Positions 1-6,600 of a stretch of 13,459 nucleotides of DNA are shown here, in pieces. Both the position numbers and the translations under genes were made by a program. The stretch comes from CAZILN01 sp964540005 (lineage in GTDB: Bacteria; Bacteroidota; Bacteroidia; Bacteroidales; SM23-62): positions 1 to 13,459 of the forward strand of contig CAZILN010000341.1 in the NCBI GenBank assembly GCA_964540005.1, read 5' to 3'. The notes below the pieces were generated by a model that saw only the letters and a list, made by a program, of their open reading frames with translations, had not been told where the DNA came from and did no database searches. How positions within the stretch are numbered: position 1 is the stretch's first letter; each line of letters opens with the position of its first letter.

Positions 1-35
1 CATCTGAATTAAAGAGGATTTTAATGTTTTCCCTG

Positions 36-108
36 TTGACCCACTAGGGCTCGAACCTAGACTCTTCTGAACCAAAATCAGACGTGTTGCCAGTTACACC
101 ATGGGTCA
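36..108 (-). tRNA. tRNA-Gln (anticodon UUG)
   Basis: Read on the minus strand this is a complete 73-nt cloverleaf. The 7-bp acceptor stem is TGACCCA/TGGGTCA with discriminator A. The D stem is GTGT/ACAC, and its loop contains GG. The anticodon stem is TCTGA/TCAGA around the loop TTTTGGT, which gives anticodon TTG (Gln). The T stem is CTAGG/CCTAG around TTCGAGC. The U1-A72 end pair is a known identity feature of bacterial tRNA-Gln. The 3' CCA is not encoded, since CAGGG follows the discriminator, so it must be added by the CCA-adding enzyme. No intron or mismatch is visible in any stem. Confidence 0.97.
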
Positions 109-125
109 ATCCAATAAAAGTGGGG

Positions 126-157
126 CAAATTTAGATAAAAAAATGTAGATAAGAAAA
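126..157 (-). promoter_or_regulatory. Bacteroidota-type promoter for tRNA-Gln
   Basis: On the minus strand TAAATTTG (126-133) matches the Bacteroidota -7 element TAnnTTTG exactly. Twenty bases further upstream is TTTT (154-157), an imperfect match to the -33 element TTTG. Transcription would start near 118-121, leaving a leader of about 10-13 nt before the tRNA 5' end. The match and spacing are seen directly; activity is inferred. Confidence 0.6.
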
Positions 158-182
158 TCTGATTTTGGTAATAAATACCAGG

Positions 183-1742
183 CTATTCTCCGACCAGGAA
201 TGTTTTCCCTGCCAGTTCCCTTACATTGTTATCAGGGACTCCTTCCACATCATCAAGGAAATATTTTGTGTTTGCATCAAGATTGATGTATTTACCTTCA
301 GGTATAAATATTGTGACTTCCATTCCTGATGTTCCTGACCGGTAATTTTTTCTTATAGTGAAATGGGGATCAAGGACAAGAGAGTTCTCTTCCTGAAGCC
401 AGAAGTATTCCATATTAATGATATTTAGCCTGGTTGTCAACCCGCGTCTGCCGATTGTTCTCCTGTACAATACTACCTCAAACTCATCTTCATCTGAAGT
501 CCGGATATTCATATTGATCTTCTTATGCAGTGTGGCGTATTCTGAGACGGTGAACCTTTCTTCATCTCCGTCAGCATACCATCCTCCGTCAAAGCCCGGT
601 ATATCAGGATAAGGATTCATTTTGATATACAGGGTATCCGAGGCAAATGCATCGAGTTGTTCAGTCTCAGTGGTACTGCTGGGTCCGGAAAAGGCATAAT
701 TACTGCCTTCAAAAAATACAGTACTGATTAGGAAGAGGAAACTTATCACCCAGAGTACAAGGGCGCTTAAAGCAATCACCTTGTCATTGGCCTTAAAGCG
801 TAAAATCATTTTTAAACCACCGTATATAAGTGCAACCAGGGGGATAAGGATGGTAAAGAAAAGAGCAATACCGAATATGGTTGCTGTCCCGGGATGCATG
901 AAAAATGGTGAAAGTTCTTTCAGAGAAAAGAAATCAATTTCATGGATCCTGAACGGAGAAAATGAATGCCCGAAAAAGAATACCGGAAGAGCTATCAGTG
1001 CGCTGAGTCCGGCTATTATAAGGGAAATTCCGACGATAATAAGAATGATTTTCAGGAATACCACTATGATCCTCCCGATAATATGAAAGATCTCGTCGAG
1101 CACATTCCTGGTTTTCTCAAATTCTTTTGATTTCCTGGCTTTATTTACATTTTCTTTTACGTTCTGATATTCTTCCTTCACTTTCTTTTCAATGTTCTTA
1201 ACTGTTACTTCTTCCCCTCTCATTTCGAGTCTTTGTGCTGGAGTTTCTGCCTTTGGGACTGCAATCCAGAGCACAATATAGAGCACTCCAACTAACTGGA
1301 CAGGAATAAATAATATTATCCATATAACCCTCATGATCCATATCTCTATCCCGAAATATGCTGCCAGTCCGGATGCCACACCGCCAAGAATAGCATTTTC
1401 CGGGTCACGGTAATATTTCCTGTGTTGCTTGCGTGATGAATACTTTTGTTCAGAATGCTCCTTGCCATTAACGGATTCACCATCCAGGATATCTTCAGGT
1501 TGCCCCATAATTTCAATGACTTCCTGGACATCCTCTATAGTAATAACCTCTCTTTTATCCTCCATTCTTGCCTGGAAGATCTCCGCAAATCTTGATTCTA
1601 TGTCGGAAATTATTTCATCACCGCCTTCGAGGTCCTTAAAATAGGCGCTGATCTGATCGAGATAAGACTTTAGCAGTTGATAGGCATCCTCATCGAGAGT
1701 AAATGCCATTCCACTAAGATTGATTTTGATTGTTTTTTTCAT
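183..1742 (-). CDS. PspC-domain multi-pass membrane protein
   Basis: A 519-aa inner-membrane protein. Residues 1-90 form a soluble N-terminal domain seen in Bacteroidota PspC proteins (MKKTIKINLSGMAFTLDEDA; then acidic helices ending in the VIEIMGQPEDIL region). Residues 108-165 are a PspC domain, with the typical ILGGVASGLAAYFGI turn followed by a long hydrophobic stretch (134-163). Residues 180-215 are charged and helical. Further membrane segments lie near 221-258, 286-308 and 322-343. Residues 350-519 are beta-rich and probably exported, like the toastrack-type C-terminal domain of other PspC proteins. PspC proteins sense or counter envelope stress, but no ligand is known for this form. 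The gene lies 20 bp downstream of padR and is probably co-transcribed with it. From memory, family members usually continue past the last beta-strands with a short tail carrying W and C residues; this one stops at LVGE, so the C-terminus may be slightly short. Confidence 0.88.
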   Translation of the reverse strand: MKKTIKINLSGMAFTLDEDAYQLLKSYLDQISAYFKDLEGGDEIISDIESRFAEIFQARMEDKREVITIEDVQEVIEIMGQPEDILDGESVNGKEHSEQKYSSRKQHRKYYRDPENAILGGVASGLAAYFGIEIWIMRVIWIILFIPVQLVGVLYIVLWIAVPKAETPAQRLEMRGEEVTVKNIEKKVKEEYQNVKENVNKARKSKEFEKTRNVLDEIFHIIGRIIVVFLKIILIIVGISLIIAGLSALIALPVFFFGHSFSPFRIHEIDFFSLKELSPFFMHPGTATIFGIALFFTILIPLVALIYGGLKMILRFKANDKVIALSALVLWVISFLFLISTVFFEGSNYAFSGPSSTTETEQLDAFASDTLYIKMNPYPDIPGFDGGWYADGDEERFTVSEYATLHKKINMNIRTSDEDEFEVVLYRRTIGRRGLTTRLNIINMEYFWLQEENSLVLDPHFTIRKNYRSGTSGMEVTIFIPEGKYINLDANTKYFLDDVEGVPDNNVRELAGKTFLVGE

Positions 1743-1762
1743 GATTGGGTTATCTTTTGCTG

Positions 1763-2095
1763 TTATTTGCTTTTAATGCTGATCGAATCTACTGCTGAGA
1801 CCAGCTCTTTCCATGACTCCCTTAAATCAGACAGGAATTCTTTTCCGTTATCGGTCAGGGCATAATATTTCCTGGGGGGGCCCTGTGAGGATTCTTCCCA
1901 GCGATAACTCAGGAGTCCTGCGTTTTTCTGCCTGGTGAGCAAGGGATATAAGGTTCCTTCCACAATGATCAGTTTTGATTCTTTCAGTTCTTTAATAATA
2001 TCTGAAGCATATGCATCCCCCTTTGAAAGTATGGAAAGTATGCAGTATTCCAGGATACCCTTTCTCATCTGTGCTTTAGCGTTTTCTGTATTCAT
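1763..2095 (-). CDS. PadR-family transcriptional regulator
   Basis: A 110-aa protein of the short PadR type: a winged helix-turn-helix of about 80 residues plus a short C-terminal helix. The family signature is clear: an N-terminal helix (MRKGILEYCILSILS), a recognition region with VEGTLYPLLTRQKNAGLL, then the wing with SQGPPRKYYALTDNGKEFL. Small PadR proteins bind palindromic operators as dimers and usually repress their own operon. The gene is immediately upstream of pspC (20-bp gap, same strand). This padR-pspC order is common in Bacteroidota and suggests that PadR controls the PspC membrane protein. A 12-bp perfect palindrome starts 17 bp upstream of the start codon. The start at 2095 is chosen because MNTENAKAQMRKG precedes helix 1, as in relatives. 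The effector is unknown. Confidence 0.93.
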   Translation of the reverse strand: MNTENAKAQMRKGILEYCILSILSKGDAYASDIIKELKESKLIIVEGTLYPLLTRQKNAGLLSYRWEESSQGPPRKYYALTDNGKEFLSDLRESWKELVSAVDSISIKSK

Positions 2096-2104
2096 GGTAT
2101 TTAA

Positions 2105-2338
2105 TTATTGTATCACTATAGTGAAATCATTGAACAGGGCGCTGATATGTATGGCAGATTCATCCTGAATATTCTTCTGAAGGGTCTTTTCAGAAAGATC
2201 TGTTGTTATTTGGGCATTCATATCCGTTTCCGGGATACTGTCCGGACAAAATCCCCTGCATGTTATCAGCATCAGGATAATTATCAATCCGGTATATCTG
2301 ATTTTTACAAGAACTGTTTTATTTATAATACCATCCAT
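2105..2338 (-). CDS. possible small exported or membrane peptide in the padR leader
   Basis: An open frame of 77 codons from an ATG at 2338 (or 80 codons from an ATG at 2347) that ends 9 bp before padR, on the same strand. The start region carries a basic stretch followed by a hydrophobic core (KIRYTGLIIILMLITCRG), which resembles a signal peptide or single membrane helix. A cysteine after LIT is a poor lipobox, because T at -1 is atypical. The rest is polar and acidic and ends in TIVIQ. I recognise no family. In its favour are the promoter just upstream, the tight spacing to padR and the signal-like N-terminus. Against it are its short length, an overlapping open frame on the other strand, and the possibility that the stretch is only the padR 5' leader. 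Confidence 0.35.
   Translation of the reverse strand: MDGIINKTVLVKIRYTGLIIILMLITCRGFCPDSIPETDMNAQITTDLSEKTLQKNIQDESAIHISALFNDFTIVIQ
2113..2124. promoter_or_regulatory. 12-bp perfect palindrome, candidate PadR operator
   Basis: TCACTATAGTGA is a perfect inverted repeat placed 17 bp upstream of the padR start codon. PadR proteins bind palindromes near their own genes, so this is a plausible autoregulatory operator. It lies some 230 bp downstream of the predicted promoter, so it would act as a roadblock or serve a second promoter that I cannot see. The palindrome is certain; its role is inferred. Confidence 0.35.
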
Positions 2339-2357
2339 AACAAGCATGATTTCTATA

Positions 2358-2389
2358 CAAAGATATATAATAAATATAGTAATATGCAA
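2358..2389 (-). promoter_or_regulatory. Bacteroidota-type promoter for the leader ORF-padR-pspC unit
   Basis: On the minus strand TATCTTTG (2358-2365) is an exact TAnnTTTG -7 element, and TTG (2387-2389) lies 21 bp upstream in the -33 position. The intervening DNA is strongly AT-rich. Transcription would begin near 2350-2354, just before the candidate ATGs at 2347 and 2338. No similar element is visible between here and padR, so this probably drives the whole leftward operon. Confidence 0.6.
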
Positions 2390-2530
2390 TACATAGTAGT
2401 ATATTTTTTCATATGTTTCCTCCGGACATGAAGTAATATCCAGAATATCAGGAGTTTATAAGAGAATTTATTTTTACTGTATAATCCCTAAAATTACCGG
2501 AATCTGAAAAAATAACTGTTTTGATAGAAA

Positions 2531-2559
2531 TTTGTATTAATCAAACAACATTATATTTG
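2531..2559 (+). promoter_or_regulatory. Bacteroidota-type promoter for the DUF2797 gene
   Basis: TATATTTG (2552-2559) is an exact TAnnTTTG -7 element, with TTTG (2531-2534) 17 bp upstream as the -33 element; this spacing is at the short end of the usual range. The start of transcription would be near 2564-2566, giving a leader of roughly 25 nt before the ATG at 2588. The promoter is divergent from that of the padR-pspC unit, with about 140 bp between the two upstream elements; I see nothing else in that stretch. Confidence 0.6.
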
Positions 2560-2587
2560 TGGCATACAAATCCTAATACTCTGTTAT

Positions 2588-3385
2588 ATGCATATGGAAG
2601 GCAATCTCCTCAAGATGCGGTCTGTCCTTGCAGACCCGGTTCAATATTATCTGCCTGTCGGCAGCGGTGAATTGTTTATGAATGATCTGATAGGAAAGGA
2701 AATAAGATTTGAGTATTCAGGACAGATAAACTGCATACGCTGCGGAAACAGGACAAAAACCTCCTTTGCACAGGGATTTTGTTATCCATGTTTTCTTAAA
2801 GCGCCTGAAACCTCTGAATGTGTCCTGAGACCCGAATTATGCCTGGCCCATGAGGGAATTTCCAGGGATATGGAGTGGTCAAAAAATCACTGCCTGCAGG
2901 ATCATTTTGTATACCTGGCCATTACCAGCGCGATCAAGGTTGGCGTGACCCGGTCACAACAGATACCCACCAGGTGGATAGACCAGGGTGCGGTTAAAGC
3001 CATTAAGCTGGCAAAAACCCCTGATCGTTATACAGCTGGACTGATTGAAGTCTTCCTGAAGCAGCATATGGCTGATAAAACCAACTGGCGGCATATGTTG
3101 ACAGGTAAGATGGATACAACTATAGATCTCTCTTATGAAAAACGCAGGACCAGTGAACTTTTACCTCAGGAACTCGCCCAATATCTTCATGAGGATGAGG
3201 AAGTGTGGCAGATTAATTACCCTGTAGAGGAATATCCTGTTAAGATAAAAAGTATAGGTTTTGACAAAATACCAGAATTTCAAGGTAAACTAACTGGAAT
3301 TAGGGGCCAATATCTCATCTTTGGTGACGGGATAGTGATGAATGTCAGGAAGCATAATGGATATCTCGCCCGGCTGTATTATTAA
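2588..3385 (+). CDS. DUF2797 family protein with Cys/His metal-site motifs
   Basis: A 265-aa soluble protein matching the DUF2797 family along its length. The N-terminal half has a probable zinc site: C49-x2-C52, then C65-x2-C68 within GFCYPCF, followed by C78, C85 and H88 (RPELCLAHEG) and H101-C102. The second half begins with VYLA (108-111) and continues with IKVGVTR and IPTRWIDQGA (116-135), then a helix with E154, and NWRHML (166-171). The order of a Y-containing strand, KVG strand, arginine and later glutamate resembles the GIY-YIG nuclease fold; that is my inference, and no activity is established. An in-frame ATG two codons later (2594) is an equally possible start. The gene has its own promoter and no tight partner on either side. 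There is no signal peptide, so it acts in the cytoplasm. Confidence 0.88.
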   Translation: MHMEGNLLKMRSVLADPVQYYLPVGSGELFMNDLIGKEIRFEYSGQINCIRCGNRTKTSFAQGFCYPCFLKAPETSECVLRPELCLAHEGISRDMEWSKNHCLQDHFVYLAITSAIKVGVTRSQQIPTRWIDQGAVKAIKLAKTPDRYTAGLIEVFLKQHMADKTNWRHMLTGKMDTTIDLSYEKRRTSELLPQELAQYLHEDEEVWQINYPVEEYPVKIKSIGFDKIPEFQGKLTGIRGQYLIFGDGIVMNVRKHNGYLARLYY

Positions 3386-3436
3386 TACGTACATTCTGCG
3401 AGGACTGAATATTCACATTTTCTGATCTTTCCAAAG

Positions 3437-3461
3437 GTTAGATATTTACCTGGCATCTAAC
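3437..3461 (+). terminator. weak stem-loop downstream of the DUF2797 gene
   Basis: GTTAGAT (3437-3443) and ATCTAAC (3455-3461) form a 7-bp perfect stem with an 11-nt loop, about 50 bp after the stop codon. No clean T-tract follows (AATAAATAGTTTAATT), so termination is uncertain. Confidence 0.25.
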
Positions 3462-3507
3462 AATAAATAGTTTAATTATCAGCCTATTATGGCTTATCAT
3501 CCTGCTG

Positions 3508-3538
3508 TTTTTTTATTGATCATAATATCGTATATTTC
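3508..3538 (+). promoter_or_regulatory. candidate promoter of the giant secreted protein gene
   Basis: TATATTTC (3531-3538) matches TAnnTTTG at all but the last base, with TTTT 19 bp upstream (3508-3511), similar to the -33 region proposed for the tRNA promoter. The untranslated leader would be about 140 nt. It is the best candidate I find in the gap, but it is imperfect. Confidence 0.3.
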
Positions 3539-3686
3539 GTCCGCAGGCAGTTTCTTGGCACCGCAATACTTCCTGTTTTTCTAAGGCCATAGTAAAAAGT
3601 ACCGGTTATCACCAGATGCAGCTTGATGAAAGATGCAGCTGATTGTTTCCGGATTACTGAATGAACTAACTAAAATTAGCTATATA

Positions 3687-6600
3687 ATGAAAAGAATCAG
3701 ATGCTTCAGTTTGATAGCTGCTTTCGCAATGCTATCGGGTACCCTGTTCTCTCAGGGCGGTCTTGATTGTACTTCTGCAGATACAATTCTGGAAGGTACT
3801 CATACTGCAGTTCATACCGGGTGGGTGGATCAGTTTTATATCTATTACGCCCCTGATGATGCAAAGATTACCCTGTCATCATGTGATACAACACATACAT
3901 ATAACACATATGTCGAGGTATATTCAGGATACTGTTATAACAACTATGTAGGAGAGAATGATGATTTTTGTGACAGTCAGGCTGAATTTTCATTTGCTGC
4001 TGAAGCAGGAAAATTTTATACTATCTACTGGAAAGGTCAATATACTGATGGAACCTATGACTGGACATTAACCAGCGGACCCATTGTTCCCGGGGAATTC
4101 TGTATATCTGCAATACCGGCCGTTATCGGGGGCAACCTCGCTGACCATACGGGAGGACGGGATCAGTGGTATAGCTATACCACAACCATGGACGGCTTGT
4201 TAAGCCTTTCTTCATGTGACAGTACAGCATCGCAAACTTATATTGAACTATGGGTAAATGGTTGTCAGGGCTGGGTTGAGGATTATAATAGCTTTGGCTG
4301 CGGATCTCAGGCGAGACTTTCCATTCCTGTAGCGGCAGGTACGGAATACCTTATCAAATGGAGAGGCGGTACTAATGGAACAGGAAGTTATAACTGGGTG
4401 CTGGATGAACGGGCCCTGTTGCAGGGTGAAGCATGCGAGAATCCTTTAATGGCAGTGCCCGGTGGGAACATTGCTGATCATTCACTCGGGACAGATCAAT
4501 GGTTTGAATATACAGCTACTATGAATGGGAAAATTGCACTTTCTACCTGTGATTCTACAATAGAAAACACTGAGGCATATGTTTACCGGGATTGTATGGA
4601 TGATTTGGTTGATATCGTAAGTTTGGAATGCTATGGGCAGACAGATGTATTTTTTAAAGCAGATTCTGGTGTGACTTACCTGATCGACTGGAGCAGTGCA
4701 TATACTTCAGGAATATATACCTGGACCCTCACAGAATCTCCTGTCAGTCCAGGTGATTTCTGCACTTCACCAATACCTGCCGTAGTCGGGAGCAATTTTG
4801 CCGATCATTCCAATAGCGGGCAGGACCAGTGGTATTCCTATACCGCCACCATGGATGGGAAGATCACCCTGTGGAATTGCGATTCGACTACTTATAATTC
4901 ATATCTGATGGTTTATACAGGTTGTGACGAATGGGAGTTCCTCTATGGGGATAATGAATGTGGTGAATGGAATGAAAATGTGAACTTTGGTGCTTCTGCA
5001 GGGCAGACATATTATATCAAATGGGGTGTCAGCAGTAACGAAGGACAGTACAACTGGGGCCTGAGTGAAGAGGCAGCTGCCCCTGGAGAAATATGTAACC
5101 TTGCCATGCCTGCTGATACCGGGTGGAACACAGCCGATCATACAGGCGGAGTTGACCAGTGGTATTACTTTACAGCTACAGCCAATGGTGAGATTGAATT
5201 AAGTTCATGTGATACCACAACAGAAGATACAGAGGTAGAAATCCGTACAGGGGATTGTTATATAAGTCCATATTATGGAAATGATGATTATTGTGGCAAC
5301 CAGTCCTATGTTCATTTCTGGACAGAGGGCGGAGTGACCTATTACATAAGATGGTCAGGAGCAAAGACCAGTGGAACGTACAACTGGCATTTGAATGAAA
5401 TACTGCCTCCGCAGGGGGAAACCTGTGATTATCCTTTTGAGGCTGTTGAAGGGACCAATTTTACCGATAATGCAGGCGGACACCAATGGTTCAGATATAC
5501 TGCTTCTAAAAATGGGATAGCAACCATATCGACCTGTGGACTGACCACTGAAAATACCTCTGCAATGGTCATTGAAAAATGCTGGGGCGCAGCCTTGATG
5601 GTGGAATGGATCGATTGCGGTGAACAAACGGAATTTAAATTAGGTGTGGGCGAAGGAAATTCTTACCTGATCCAATGGGGTGCATATAATACCAATGGAT
5701 CCTATAACTGGACCCTTTCCCTGGATACAAATATAGTGGCTGGAGAATACTGCGCAGTACCTCTTGAAGCGGTTGAAGGAACCAACATTGCTGATCATAC
5801 AGGAGGCGTAGAGCAATGGTTCAGTTATACCGCCACCCAGGATGGGATCATAGAAATCAGTACATGTGGATTAACATCGGAAGATACCTATGGAGAAGTT
5901 TATGAGGGTAGCTGCGGTTCCGGAACAATAGCCTGGGGTGATGATCAGTGTGATAACCAGACAAATCTGACTTTCGCTGGCATGACAGGTGTTACCTACC
6001 TGATCCACTGGTCACCTTTTTATACAGACACTATCTACCAATGGACACTCGTAGAACGTGATCCGGTACCGGGTGAATTATGTGCGGTAGCCATTGAAGC
6101 CGTTGCTGATACCAATTTTGCCGATAATAGCGGTGAAAGGGACCAGTATTTCTTTTACACAGCAACAATAGACGGGGTGATTGAGGTCAGTACCTGCGGG
6201 CTTACCGATGAAGACACCTATGTTCAGGTCTCGTGGCTTCAATGTGATGCAATGTATATAGGTGAATCAGATGATGCCTGCGGTATACAGTCAAAATTTG
6301 TATTTAATTGTACGGCTGGAGAAACATACTACTTCAACTGGACGGCCTGGAACACAGGAGGGTCCTATCCCTGGATACTGGATGAAAGGTTGCCAGAGGC
6401 AGGAGAAGTCTGCCAGCTGGCCCATGAAGCTGTCTCAGGATCAAACTTTGTCGATCATAGCGGCGGGATCGACCAGTGGTTCACATATACTACAACCATG
6501 GACGGATTGCTGATCGTTTCGAGCTGTGATTCTACTGAAGAAGATACAGAAGTTGAGATCTGGTGGGATTGCGGCAGTGGTTGGTATGCACGGGATGATA

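Larger units (their letters stand above)
3386..3686. other. non-coding gap between the DUF2797 gene and the giant gene
   Basis: About 300 bp without a convincing gene. It holds a weak stem-loop (3437-3461), a candidate promoter (3508-3538), and a 10-bp direct repeat AGATGCAGCT (3614-3623 and 3631-3640). On the minus strand, 3499-3582 encodes a short protein-like tail ending in a stop, possibly a gene remnant. An in-frame ATG at 3633 exists upstream of the giant gene, but it would place 18 non-signal residues before a good signal peptide, so 3687 is preferred. Confidence 0.6.

Noticed and set aside
166..180. Small hairpin TGGTA-ATAAA-TACCA just after the pspC stop codon
   Set aside because: Only a 5-bp AT-rich stem and no T-tract follows in the direction of pspC transcription, so it is not a credible terminator.
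2108..2431. 107-codon open frame on the plus strand between padR and the DUF2797 gene
   Set aside because: Its translation is low in sense, with no domain or signal; it overlaps the leftward promoter and leader, and has no TAnnTTTG element ahead of it.
3614..3640. 10-bp direct repeat AGATGCAGCT, twice, 17 bp apart
   Set aside because: Only two short copies, with no palindromic structure or nearby promoter element; it could be chance or a small duplication.
3633..3686. Upstream in-frame ATG for the giant gene
   Set aside because: It would add 18 residues (MQLIVSGLLNELTKISYI) before a textbook signal peptide; the ATG at 3687 gives the expected MKRI start.
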